NCBI GenBank assembly: GCA_019671135.1 | Contig: JAHRHY010000026.1 | Coordinates: forward strand, 434,001 to 498,000 | Reading direction: 5' to 3' | DNA from: Linnemannia hyalina | Taxonomy: Eukaryota; Mortierellomycota; Mortierellomycetes; Mortierellales; Mortierellaceae | DNA length: 64,000 bases | Shown here: in pieces, positions 12,101-23,079 of the stretch | How positions within the stretch are numbered: the stretch's first letter is position 1 | Layout of the letters: each line of letters begins with the position of its first letter | Program-made: the position numbers and the translations under genes | The notes under the pieces: model-generated | Database searches by the model: none | Seen by the model: only the letters and a program-made list of their open reading frames with translations | Told to the model about the DNA's origin: nothing

Positions 12101-12791
12101 CTGCAAACTCATCATTAGGTCTGAGGAGCAGGTGGTGATTTTTCCGGCCATTTGCTCAAAGGTTTGCATGTTGGACATCCTGAGGCGCCGGGCGAGTTTG
12201 CTCTGCTTCCGATAGGCCTCGATCAGAGCTGCAGCCTCCTTGAGCGTATCTTGAACCTTTTGGAGAACTGTGGTAAGAGTGTCCATCATGGCCTCGACGT
12301 TGTGGATTCGCTCTAGCACAACAAGATGACTGACCAAGAAGTTGATACGCTCCATTAGATCCGAGCATTTCTCGTCCACCTCACGGGCTTTTTGCTCAAT
12401 GTCGATAATGATCTAGATGAGTATTCGTGTAGTTCAGGCAATGAAAAAAAAAAACATCAGTAAAGCATGTCGCCATGATCAAAAATGCTTGGTCCACATG
12501 CGGGCTGTATGTGCTCACCTTGAGAATCATAAACGCAGGGGCAATAAATGGCACAATCTTGCCCACATCCACCAGCTTATCTGCCAGATGGATCATGTTG
12601 CTTAATATTGGACTGTCTTGGCCTCCCACTATCTTCACGACATTAGTATAGCCAGTCTCAGCCATCTCTTTGGCTCCTACGACGTTGGATCCGGCTACAA
12701 ATGCCTTTTCGGCAATTCCACTCGCGGTGATCTTCTTTGGCGCCGATTTTTTCTTGTCATCGACGTCGGGTTTGGTAGTTTGTGAGGTCAT
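9167..12791 (-). CDS. MLKL/HeLo-like four-helix-bundle protein with CHORD-like zinc module
   Basis: Three exons, 12791-12519, 12412-11999 and 11911-9167, all phase 0, give 1143 residues. Residues about 70-225 start with GKIVPFIAPAFMILK and continue as amphipathic helices with LxxRINFLVSHLVVLERI-type heptads. This is the pattern of the MLKL N-terminal four-helix bundle and related fungal HeLo-like domains, which permeabilise membranes in regulated cell death. Residues about 303-355 hold CVQC...SCQYH...YHCC...CQKGYHQPEHH, a Cys/His array spaced like a CHORD zinc module. A globular region to about 750 is unassigned. A Pro/Ser/Thr-rich tail with three ATPVQ repeats (coded by three 15-bp direct repeats near 9537-9581) and two C-terminal coiled coils follow. 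No kinase or nucleotide-binding domain is present. The fold calls rest on pattern reading, and the cell-death role is inference. Confidence 0.75.
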
Positions 12792-12850
12792 GGTCCTGCT
12801 CTTGATTGTGACTTTATCCTTTGGGCAATTGAATGTGATGAACCAAGCTG

Positions 12851-13050
12851 AGGTGTGGGTTGGGTGGTGTTGTATGATATGGCAAAGCAAGGTGTAAAGA
12901 AGAAAGGAAGAAAGATGGCGGAAGTGTGGGATGGGTGGTGTTGTATGATATTGCAGAGCAAGGCGTAAAAGAAGAAAGCGAAGGAAGTGTGGACTGGGTG
13001 GTGTTGTATGCTGTTGTAAAGTAAGGTGCAGAGGAGAAAGTGAAGGTGGG
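12851..13050 (-). repeat. Minisatellite in the 5' leader/promoter of the MLKL-like gene
   Basis: Nearly three imperfect copies of a 63-71-bp unit start at 12853, 12924 and 12987, each with gtgtgg..tgggtggtgttgtatg followed by an AAG-rich half. The array begins 60 bases upstream of the start codon at 12791, so it overlaps leader or core promoter. Confidence 0.75.
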
Positions 13051-14068
13051 TGGATAATAATAATTTGTAGCCTTATATATTGATTGCCTCTACTAAGATT
13101 GCTCACAAGAAAAAGGCGGCGTTCAACTAGTTTCGGAAATCATTGAACAGAAGAGCCCAACTCGCTAGCGCCCGTAGAAGACGGCGTGTCTTTGTTTATT
13201 CTCTGAGCTAGCCGGCTAATGGCTGGATTTGCCGTTCAGTGCTAGCCCCACCCATGATCTGACGACTTCCGCGAAGGTTTCTTTGGTGGTAGAGACACGT
13301 AAAAGGTCAATTGTTTTCCTGGCTATGCGCCAACAGACATGACGGTTCTTTTCTCCAGTCGCTCCATGGAAAAGGAGAAAAGAGAGCCAAGCCACACGTA
13401 TTTTTCTCCGTGTTTCCATTGATCTACCTTCCACTTGTACCTCATGCCAGCAGCCAGCAACCACCCCTCTTTCAAAAAGAGTCTTTGCACACCAAGTTCC
13501 ATTGCATTGTTCAACAGAAACGGCCGTAGCTGAAGTATAACTCGACGACCTTCTGAAACACAAAGGACGGAAACAACAAGTCTTTCGGCTTATTGAACGC
13601 GCCGTTTAATATGCTTAACAGAGCCCTTAGTTGCCTGCGGTAACATTTTAGCGCGTGCTCTCATATGCTCTAATGAAGGGAGATAATGCAACAACAAAGA
13701 AAAAAAATCGAGCAATACACCTAGGATGCACAAAAATTGTCGGATGATGGAGAAAAGATCCAGGAGCTGAAAAAGTGAACCTGAAAAAAGTGACAACGAT
13801 GTAGTAGGATGTTGGAATATAGAGCGGGAGGGATGCTGAACTGATCAACTGGCTTGTGGCAACCAAGCGCTCATACGACGTTGCTTTTGATCATTAGAAT
13901 TCGAGGTCGCGTCGTTGAGGCATTGTTCACTGAAAACAATCTTGATGAAGTTTAAGGCATTAAAGGTGAGATGCATTTTTGGTTTGTTCACTTGTGCTGA
14001 TTATATCTACAATATCCATTTTGTTTGCATGCCATGCATCTATAGATATGCAGAAAATGAAAATCGAC
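13051..14068. other. Intergenic, no gene seen
   Basis: Only short frames without protein-like composition occur here. The segment separates the promoter of the MLKL-like gene from the end of the nuclease-like gene. Confidence 0.4.
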
Positions 14069-16379
14069 TCAAAGACTTCTTGCTACCTTGGAGTAGCACT
14101 TCATGGCACAAAGACGCTCAGGTGTGCCGAGGGCGGGAAATGGGCAGTTGTCCTGTAGTCTCTTTCCCCGTCTATTCTTGTGATACTCCCTGGTGGTCTC
14201 AAGGAGCGTCTGAACTTGGATAAGCGAAAAAAACAACTCCAAATTGAGGCACAATCCAGTCAGGTTCGATGGAAGCTGGACTGATGAGACGCGGGTATGG
14301 ACAATAGCATTCCCTTGCTTGCTGGCAAGGTAAAACGCCACTGCCTTACCCTTGGTCGGGAAGGTAATCAGGCGAGGGTTCTTTACCAAGCAGCAACGAA
14401 GGTAGTCCAGGGCATCCTTGGCAAACATTGCCAACCGTAAGATGTCCATATTCACATCTTGTTTTGTTGCATGGACGCCTTTCAGCTCGCCGAAGTAAAC
14501 CTCTTTGCCACCTGGAGTGTAGCCAACAATATCTGGCTGCTGGGATGAGGCACGCAGTCCAAACTCTTGCTTCTGCTCTTGGCCATGGCCAGTAGTGAAC
14601 TTGGCACTAAAAACAAGAGCATTGTTTTTAGAAAACAATATATATATATTTAAAAAAAAGTAAAGGAGTGGAGATAATGAAGCCAAGCACGTACCTTGTA
14701 AACTTGATTTCGTGCTGGATCTGAAGAACCTCCTCCAGGATCGGGCCAACCATCCCCATCGCGCAATCTGCTTCACTTCGCAATTTCGACCGCATGCTGA
14801 ATTTCCTGAAGACATGTAAAGTCATGAACAGTACAGGCAGGACATTATTGACCTTGGAATCCCCGTACGCTGTCATAATCGAATCGATAACTGGTGTTGC
14901 ATCCAATGTACTCTCAACTCCTTGACCGGTAACTAGTCTGGCAGACAGCTCAATCGAGGACCAGAGCTACAAACCGAAAAGGACGAGTTTGAAGTTTAGA
15001 TTGGGACGCCCAAAAAAAAAAAAAAAAAAAAAAAAGAAAGGCTTAATTCACCTCACACCAGGTTATCCGGTGGCCTCGTGCTGCTCGTGCTCGCTTCAGG
15101 TCCTTGTATAGAATACCTAGAGCACATCCCAACGGATTTGAAAAGTCTCATCCTTGGAGAGATGTACATGCTCTTTGTCGACATGGAGCACACCTGACAA
15201 TACTTTAACGAACGAAAAAAAAGTGTTAGAACCTAATAATATACGCAAGGCAAGAATACATACGCGATCTCATTCAGACCTTGAAGAGTCAAAGTTGCCC
15301 TCTGCCTTGTCGCATCATAGACATTTTCGGTCCCCTGTCCTTTCCACCAAGTGTAAGATTGAAGGTGTAGTCCGGACGATCGCAGTTACGAGGAGTTGCT
15401 TTCCGCGATGAAGGGTTGCAAAAAATATTCCCGATTCTGGTGCTCAGTTGTGCTGTTAAATGGTATCTGCGTCATCCCCATGCCGCTAGCTTGTTACGGC
15501 AGGGAGAAGGGGTTCCTCGTCCTCATCTTCTCCTGGCAACATAAAAGGCCGGACCGGGCTTGCAGGCCCTGAGGGTGTCGGAGATTGCAATGGTGTGCAG
15601 AGAAGTTCAGAGGATGGGCGAGACCCTTCAGATAGACCTAAGTATAGAAGTGGAAGAAAATTAGGAATGGCAGTTCTCACAACCTTCTTGGTTAACCGAT
15701 ATGGCGCTTTATCATTTCAAAATGCACTCGCATGCACTCACATGCATTACGAGCATTATTTAATTATGCCTCATCCAGCCCGTCCAAGGGATCCCGTGGA
15801 TGTTTCTTGCCAGCTAGTAGAGTGGTAATAGAAGGTACCCATGTTAATGAAAAATGAACGCAAGACTCTCCAGACCATTCGATATATGGCAAGTTTGCTC
15901 ACCTGTACTGGGGATGTATGTCTAATCTGCAGAGTTTTGGCCTAGCACACGGGAGCTCAAAGATAACGCCGGACCTGTGATACTTGTCGAGGATGGAGTG
16001 CTATTTTCAAGGCCATAAGAGAGTAGTGAGAAAACTGGATTGGGATCTACATGGTTGAGTTGATGGGCTGTACGATTGGGCCAAGGATAAACTCAAACAA
16101 CAGGACATGCGTGTGATTTAGAAGGGTAACTTACCTGGATAGACAGAGTTGTCGAGCTTTTCTAGATGGTTGCAGGCGTTCTTTTCGACTGACTGCATGA
16201 CTCTCGCAGTGGTGCGGTTCGCAGTTATGTTCGTCTGGACCCTGGCTTCTTGCTGTGATCTCTCTGCCTCTTGCTCCAGTTTTCGATCGCTCCAAAACCG
16301 CTTCACGGTTCCGTTTTTCTTGTCAGCAAAGTATCTCTCCTTCAACAACAGCAACGATGCTCTCGTCTTTGGGACTTAA
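14069..16379 (-). CDS. PD-(D/E)XK-like multi-exon gene, copy 1 (5' part uncertain)
   Basis: The last two exons are well supported: 14966-14695, joined in frame to 14606-14069. The final exon carries PDIVGYTPGGKEVYFGELKGV, a PD...ExK arrangement as in PD-(D/E)XK nuclease folds, then a helical domain and a basic tail. An upstream exon at about 16379-16130 (YFADKK... to NSVYP, donor GTAAGT) resembles the N-terminal exon of the related gene at 45.8-47.8 kb. Between them, segments near 16000-15903, 15670-15486 and 15420-15055 look exonic, but I could not join them without stops or frame changes, so the gene may be decayed in its middle. Both copies share the order N-terminal helical exon, middle domain, D...E motif and LxxxxLLExTxE helix. 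Function is unknown. Nuclease activity is inferred from the motif only. Confidence 0.5.
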
Positions 16380-17009
16380 TCCAGTGCCAAATCCCGTCAA
16401 ATCCCTGATCCAAATACTGCATGCGTTCAGTTCTGATATTTCAGGGACACTGTTAAAGAAGTCGAAATGGTTATTGGATAACAGATCTGTGTATTATGCA
16501 AGATACTTCAGAGCCTTGCGAGAGAACATCTTTGATTTTGAGAGCGAGAAACAGAAGCGAACTCCTAGTCAACGGAAATGATAGGGCGTAAGACTGATAA
16601 GTAATATCTCTTGTTTACATGAAAGGGAGGGGGGGGGAAAGGGGAGGGAGCAGCAGAGGGCGCTCATGGAGCAAGTAACCAATTGTCTGCACTTCCAGAT
16701 CGAACACCTCCTTTTGTAATTAGGCAGTGTCCTCCTGGAGCTCATGCACCGACCCTAGACTACCGGGCCAATCGTAAACAAGGTTCTCTACGAGACTCGC
16801 ATGGACTGCATGGTCTCATCCAAGGTGGCTGTCAAGACTTAACCCCCAAACGAAACGCAGAAGAGACAGGGACAGGTTTTGAGGGAAAGTGGGAGAAAGA
16901 GAGCGTATGTGTGTGTGTGTGTTTATGTAAGACGAGAAATCAAAGGTGATGAAGATGAAGAGAACAAAGGGTGATGAAAACGACGGGGTTGCTACTTTTT
17001 TTCGCATTG
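16380..17009. other. Intergenic with GT microsatellite
   Basis: This holds a short poly-G run (about 16630) and a (GT)n run (about 16908-16924). No gene is supported. An upstream exon of copy 1 of the nuclease-like gene could lie here but was not found. Confidence 0.35.
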
Positions 17010-18268
17010 CTAACACATGGAGAGACACGTGATTAGAACCCAAAAAATGTGGAACTGACGGATACCGACTCCATTGTTTGCTTCCAAAGTAGCCAAAATG
17101 CAGAAAATACAACTGCCAACGCTCAAGCATTGACTCCACGAAAAACCATCCGTACGGAAAGGCGATCTTCTGCCAGAAGGGTTTACTATGTTGCTTTTCA
17201 AAATTAATCCAGTAACATAGAATGGCTCCGCAAAAAAATAAAGGAATCGCTCCAATAATACTACTCCTGTTCCCATTCGCTACTGAACCCCCCGCTCCGA
17301 TGAAGCTAGAGAAGTGGAAATTGGAGACCTCGGAAGAGATTGAACAAAAAGCAAAAAGATCGACCAAGAACTGTTGATCCGTCATCTAGAGGATATCAAC
17401 GGTATACAATTTGAAAAGCGGTACAACAACATTCCCACCACCAAAGATAAATGGAGCCTATGAAATAGAACGTTGAAACCAGTTGGGCGTAATCAGCGGT
17501 CTTTGAGGTGGTTGCCCAAAACGCGGACAAGAAACGAAGCAATGAGCAACCCGAAGAAAATCAGAAAGTAAACCAAGTCCCGACTTCCTTGAGTACGTAA
17601 AAGCCCTTTGCTCTTTGCTAGTTGTAACATTGATGCATGCTTCGTAAACGGTAGTTATTAGCCTCATGTTTTAAACATAGTTGATATAAGTCTCCAATAT
17701 ATTCACCTTAGTAGTTGGAAGGTGGCCCTCAATTGATTGAGCAGATAGTCGATCACCATGCTGATCATCAATGCCATTCCTTGGGACGGACTGCAGTCCA
17801 TTTTGAATTTCGTCGCTGACATCTGAAGTGAAGAGCGTCGGAGAATTTCTTAGATCAAAACTGCCGGAATCAGTGTGGCTGGATGACCTTGCTCGGCTAC
17901 CGATGATCCCTTGCTCAAGGCTGTACTGTCCAACTACCATAACATATGATTTGAACTTCCTCTTGGCAACCCAGTTGCCCAACAATAGAGCCAAGTAGGC
18001 GTCAGAAATGCAACTGACTACACCTCCGAGAAACATCACTGTATGCAAGAGCCATGGCACGGAGAAGAGAGCCGATACGCTCCCTGCAAGGAAAGCAACT
18101 GTTCTTGGAATCTTGTCCGTGGCCAGTGCCGTCGATATGCGATAGCCTGCGAATGCTACAATTCCAATTGCTGCCGATTCCAGTCCTTGCTCAAGTCGAG
18201 TTGCCCACAGATGGATGCCGCCAATCAACGATCCTACGACAGTAATGAAGATATTGCTCCAGGGATAC
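17010..18268 (-). pseudogene. Decayed chromate transporter (CHR/ChrA family)
   Basis: Pieces of a fungal chromate ion transporter occur in order on the minus strand. An exon starting at 18268 (after acceptor TGTAG, reading YPWSNIFITVVGSL) continues to about 17710 and covers the end of the first CHR half (RLEQGLESAAIGIVAFAGYR). A hydrophobic FFGLLIASFLVRVLGNHLKD piece follows near 17570. Next comes FGGGNVVVPL near 17450, the CHR signature of the second half, and from 17385 the TDQQFLVDLFAFCSISSEV...SIIGAI region. The reading frame is broken by several stops and frameshifts. The N-terminal half is missing upstream, and the PGP motif expected after the FLxxL helix is replaced. The parent protein would be a sulphate/chromate-type membrane transporter; this copy is almost certainly non-functional. 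Confidence 0.6.
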
Positions 18269-18899
18269 TACAAGCGAACTTCGAAACTTCGGGGGCGGGG
18301 TAGGTGGCATTGAGAAAAAAAGCTTTAATTGAAGGAGAACTACGAAGGAACAAAAAGAAATGCGATCCTGTACCGAAAAGAAAAAACTGCAAAGGAAAAT
18401 GAAAGAAAATTAACAAAGAGAAAAAAAAAAGGGACTGAAAGAAACTGGTATCGAGAAGAGGAACGCGAGATCTCTCGACTTACCATAAAAGAAAAAAGTA
18501 ATATCCACGAAGAATTGGAAAGATGTAAAAAAACCCCATCTTTTCTGCTAGCAATTGAATACCTGCTCGCATGTGGTGCAGAATGAGCCTTCGCCAGTAA
18601 TCGCATGCACTGTCGAGGTCTCGCCCTTTCTTCCTCAATATAAAAGCCGGCACGGGGTTTTCGCTCTAGTGTCAATGCGACAAACGAGCAAGCAACAATC
18701 GTCCCCGACAACACCCTCGACCCCCCTTCGTCTCCTCATCGTGAAACATACATCAGCGACACTCACGACCGAATGACCCATGCATCTGACCAACTCTATA
18801 GATAGTCTCCCGCTCCACCTCTACTCCACCAACCATCCCCCGCACATCCCCACTCCACCCTACTATACTTCCGCTCAGCTCCATCACCTCGACCAAAAC
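18269..18899. other. Purine-rich stretch, no gene seen
   Basis: About 18320-18540 is strongly A-rich (gaaa repeats) and sits where the N-terminal half of the chromate transporter would be expected, so it may mark an insertion or deletion. A TATAAAA at 18638-18644 faces right, but no convincing plus-strand gene follows. Confidence 0.35.
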
Positions 18900-21156
18900 T
18901 CACCGCGCAAACCGCTTCTGCCAGATCTTACACCGAATCGCCATATCCCCATCCTGGACTTGCTCCCTCGCCCACTGCCAATGTGTGGCATCCATAATCA
19001 TATACGTCTGGCCCTGCCACTCAAACTCAATATCGATATAATAGCTGGGCGCCAGTTTGAGGTTCCGACGGAGCATGATATGGATATCGTTGAGCGTGCT
19101 CTTCTTGATCAGGGGTCTCAACTTGCATGGCCACCTTCCTCCAATCCAGCACATCAGCGTATACTATTTGACCAGAGTGAAGGAAATAAAGACTTTGGTT
19201 AGCATCCAAACGATCAGCTTAAAAAAAAGACTGCAGAAGTAGCTCAAGGGCAAAGGCACAAAGAAAGCTTACGTGGACGGGTGGGCCGCCTTTGCGGGTA
19301 CAGACCCCGTTACTACTATTGCTGCTGAGGCTGGTGCTTGAAGACGAAGAGCTGAGGGTAGTCGAATGGGATAGACTGATACTGATATCGCTGATACTGG
19401 ACGAAATGCTGGCCCGGCGGTCAGACCCGGCATCACTCACACTCGACATGGCTGTGTCCTGGAGAGAGTCCTTGGGGAAATCGGTGGAGATGGTCAGCGA
19501 GTGGCGCTTTGACCGATATTGTGCATCAGTCTGCTCCTTCATCATCGAAGGTCCTTGTGTCCGACCACGACCTCGAATCTGCTGCATGCGACCCGCTGCG
19601 CTCTGGCTCTGGTTCTGGTTGGAGCATTGCTGTTGCTGTTGGAGACGGTGAGAGTTGGACTGGGATGACACTGAAACCTTGACCGTCGCTGCCACATTAC
19701 TTTCTGATACTGGCTGAGATGACCGAGGATCCAAAATACCAGTCAGGCAGGTCTCAAGACGTCCGTCACAACTCATGCGGCGGGAATGGCGCCTTCGAAG
19801 CGCGGAACAGATCGAAGGTGGCATAATAGGTGCAATGGGATCCGGGTCAAAATCTCCTAACGAGATGCATCTGCGCCTGCTAGAAACCGGAGCCTGGAGA
19901 AGGATCGCCTCCGAAACCGCTTTTGGTTGCGATACTAGACTTGTCGACGCCTGCTGAACGGCCACGGGGGAACTGGCAACTTTGTGCTTATCCTGAGAAG
20001 TGGACATTACAACCTCATATGACTGCTGATGATGGTGCTGTTGGTTGTGGTGGAAGTTTTTCTGCTGGTAGGATGTCGAAAAGCGCCTCTGGTCCTTGCG
20101 TCTCTGTCCCGAGTCTCCATTACCACTACCCTGCTGATACTGCTGTTGTTGTTGTTGCTGCTGCTGCTGCCTGTTTTGCTGCTGCTGTGGCTGAAGACTG
20201 TGCCGCCTGCCATTCTGGTTCTTGCCTCTGGCTCCCTGAAAGACCTGCTGCTGCTCCGTGAGCTGGGCCTCAGCACCATGAGAAAGGAACCCTCCTCCGC
20301 TATACACTAGCATATCCCCAGAGTCGGACTCTGATCGCCGATGCTGGTAAGGACGCGAGTTGGCAACCCGTCCTCTACAGGTTTCAATACCTTGGATGAG
20401 CATGTTGTGAGCACCGTCTTGGCTGGGTGGATTGCTCTGAGGGCACACACTGCGCTGAGCAAAGAACTGCAGACTCTGTTGTTGCTGCTGGTGATAGAGT
20501 AGTTGTTGGCTAGGGGTAAAGTGTGGATGCTGGTACTTTTCCACTGCTGGTGAGGAGAGGTGTGGTTTGGGGTGGTTCATCATCAGCATCGCCATAATCG
20601 AGGCGCTGGCGTCGTTATTACAGCTGTTGTTACTGTTGCAATTGCGATCATCATCCATGGCTCCACCGAGGCCATTGCGACTGTCCTCGGGGTCGTCATC
20701 GCGGGCATCGTTGCTGTGTCGCTGTTCCTGCTGTTGTTGCCGCATCGTTAAGTCGGTCGCAGCATCGGTCAGAACTTGCTGCTGAGGGTGTTGGTGATAA
20801 GGCCGCGAGGAATGATCAGGTGTACATCCTCCCGAGGAAGACAACCACACCGTATCCTCTGAGATGGAAGGCGACAACATCCCTAGAGGAGACATCTTTG
20901 GCGAACAGTCTGTCAAAGGCGAGCAAGAGGCCTCCCGTCCTCCTCCTCCTCCCCAAAGCTTTGAGTGGTGAAGATGGCGATGGAGCTGTGGTAGGGGTGA
21001 GGGCAGCGCGGATGGAGATTCTGGGGACGAGATTAGGTCAGAAGGGAATCTTGCGAGAAGATCGTCGACCTCCTTGGGCTCGACCAGGCGAGAGAGACAG
21101 AGGTCGATAGCCCGTACCCTACCGAGTTCTCCGTTCGTTGGATCCTCGCATTTCAT
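18900..21156 (-). CDS. Gln/Ser-rich protein with conserved C-terminal domain
   Basis: Two exons, 21156-19273 and 19163-18900 (donor CAC|GTAAGC, acceptor AAATAG, phase 0), give 715 residues. The first 50 residues are helical (AIDLCLSRLVEPKEVDDLLARF). The next 550 are low complexity: polyglutamine runs, poly-Ser and Arg/Ser clusters such as RRRCISL and RRHSRRMS. The last 88 residues are quite different. They are Trp- and Tyr-rich with alternating strands (YYIDIEFEWQGQTYMIMDA), and look like a compact folded domain, perhaps a beta-grasp. I do not recognise the family. The layout suggests a regulatory or scaffold protein, which is inference. An additional upstream exon near 21250-21140 (in a different frame, QLPDLVQLLSRTIGRIVEII) may belong to this gene and would displace the start. 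Confidence 0.55.
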
Positions 21157-22320
21157 TGCACTCTTGTACGATGATCTCCACGATACGCCCTATTGTGCGC
21201 GATAGCAGTTGAACAAGATCAGGCAATTGAAGAACAGTAATAAAAGACACTGTTAGCAGGCGGATCATCTGCCACAAACAAAAACGAGAAAGACGAGGAC
21301 GACCAGGAATATTGTTGTCCCTTCCGTTCTGTCTGTGCCTTTTCTACACACAGACTAAACATGCGGTGTCGGGAGTCGTCGTTAATCTGATGGTTGATGG
21401 CCAACAAAAAAAACCACCACTTCCTTCCTCCCTTCCCTTGGATTTGTTTCCTCAGTGTGAAAAACGCGCCCCTCATACACCGATTCCCCCTTGTCCGTGT
21501 TAAAAAAGCGATTCCAATGGGTCCCTCTCTTTCCTCATCCCTTGCACTCCTGACCGTGTGGGTGTACACATTACACATCCATGTCCTTGCTTTAATATTC
21601 CTTTTTTTTTCCACCCCCCATCTCTTGCGAAGCGCACCGCGTGTGAGTGTCCGTCCTCCTCACCTCCAAGGGCAAAAGGAAAAGAAGGGGGCGAGAGAAT
21701 AAATACCACACTTGACCCTTCTACACAAAACAGCCACCTCTTGACTTTCCCCTTTTCAGCTCGTCTGTTTAGTCCAGAAAACAATATTGCAGTTCAGACC
21801 CGTTGAAATGAACATAAAATAAGAAATAATAAGAGTTACTGCCATAAGATAAGAACGAACTGGTAAACAATTGACCCCTGTCATGCTCCTTCTCTTCCAC
21901 ACCAACTCTTGTTTTTAGCAATTTCTCCTTTTCCTTTGAGTCCTAATGAACCCATATATCTGGCCGATGAAGGCTTGGTTGACGTGTGCCCTTTGTTCCT
22001 AATACTCTTTCACACCAACATCTCCTTTTCCCTCCCCTTATCATACTCCTCCTGCCTCTCTTTTGTCTCTTAAGCCTGCCCTTTTCAATACCTCATCTTG
22101 CATCAACAAAAAAAAATGATAGAAAAGAATTGTGTGTTCTATGAAGGGTCAGATTCCGAATGTGTCCACCTCTCCATCTTCCCCCTTTGTTTCTTTCCCT
22201 CTTCTGTATCCTTATTCCATCCTCCTCCTTTTTTTCCCTCCCTTTTTTTTTTTTTTTGCTATCGTTGCTTTTTTTTCCTCTTCTCCTTGGTGTCCTGTCC
22301 CTCGATTCTGGGTAATGCAA
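21157..22320. other. Pyrimidine-rich intergenic; possible exon at its left edge
   Basis: A minus-strand segment, about 21249-21139, follows a good acceptor (GCTAACAG) and reads as helix-forming sequence (LPDLVQLLSRTIGRIVEIIVQECNEM, shown only in part elsewhere). It might be an exon of the Gln-rich gene or of a separate gene. The rest is CT-rich on the plus strand, with T runs near 22240, and has no convincing gene. Confidence 0.3.
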
Positions 22321-23079
22321 CTATTTTATCCTCACCTCGTATGATGAAAAGGCCGAGTCGCAGATAGATATACGCAACAGTCGCGTCGAGGCCGTGTAGG
22401 AAATCCTTTTGATCCAATGTTGGGGCAACTCCAAAGCTGGTCCTCCACAGGCAAGGCACAGCCAAGCGGTGATTGGTTGTCGCGAAGGTGAGAAACTTCG
22501 TCGTCTGATTTGTTGTTGTTGTTGCTCCTCCGCTGTGCTGGACCTGCGACGGTGGTGACGGGGAGGACTAGAAGATGGCGATGTGGTAGATACGGCAGAG
22601 GTAGTAGAAGACCCTTGGGATGACGGATGAGAATCCAAGTAAGATAAGCAGGACGAGGTAGTAGTCGCAGCTGAGGTGGGCAGAGCAGTAGAGGTAGCAG
22701 TGGTTGAAGAAGATCGTGGTATTGGTTGATGCAATGTAGTCTCGTCCGATCCAATTGAGGCTGAGATTTCCAATGCCTCCGATACCACCTCTCCCTCCTC
22801 ACCGTCACTTTCCACTCCCTGTTGCTGCTCGAAAAGACAAACACAATAGTCCTTCTCCCGAGTGCTTGTCTTGAGCTGTCGGAAGGAGCCGATCTCTGCC
22901 CGGGTGAGAGAAAACTGAGCCAACAGCACCTTCGACTCATCCTTCCTTCCTTCATCCTCCTCCTGAAGAGGAGTTGCTGCCTCTGCTCTGGGTGCCATTG
23001 CTGTCGATACTTGAGTTGTTGGTCCTCCCTTGGTCGAGTCCAGGCCCGTGTTGCCCTTCTCGTTCTGCATGCTTGACAT
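22321..23079 (-). CDS. Ser/Thr-rich hypothetical protein
   Basis: A 252-residue frame starts at ATG 23079. The first 110 residues are mixed and include acidic stretches (EEDEGRKDESKVLLAQFSLTRAEIGSF). The middle is Ser/Thr-rich, with a run of Arg/Gln and RRRSSTAEE and RRRSFSPSR motifs that would suit basophilic kinases. The last 45 residues (WLCLACGGPALELP...) may be intronic read-through, because GAG|GTGAGG at about 22333 is a plausible splice donor. If so, further exons lie downstream but were not found. No family is recognised. Confidence 0.4.
   Translation of the reverse strand: MSSMQNEKGNTGLDSTKGGPTTQVSTAMAPRAEAATPLQEEDEGRKDESKVLLAQFSLTRAEIGSFRQLKTSTREKDYCVCLFEQQQGVESDGEEGEVVSEALEISASIGSDETTLHQPIPRSSSTTATSTALPTSAATTTSSCLSYLDSHPSSQGSSTTSAVSTTSPSSSPPRHHRRRSSTAEEQQQQQIRRRSFSPSRQPITAWLCLACGGPALELPQHWIKRISYTASTRLLRISICDSAFSSYEVRIK

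Noticed and set aside
16816..17385. Single 189-residue membrane protein gene
   Set aside because: Its first part is the second half of the chromate transporter relic, with frame breaks upstream and downstream. The last part is random sequence over a microsatellite.
18780..19202. Plus-strand 140-residue frame downstream of a TATAAAA
   Set aside because: It is antisense to the last exon of the Gln-rich gene, whose translation is far more protein-like (Trp/Tyr-rich, strand pattern) and is supported by matching splice sites.
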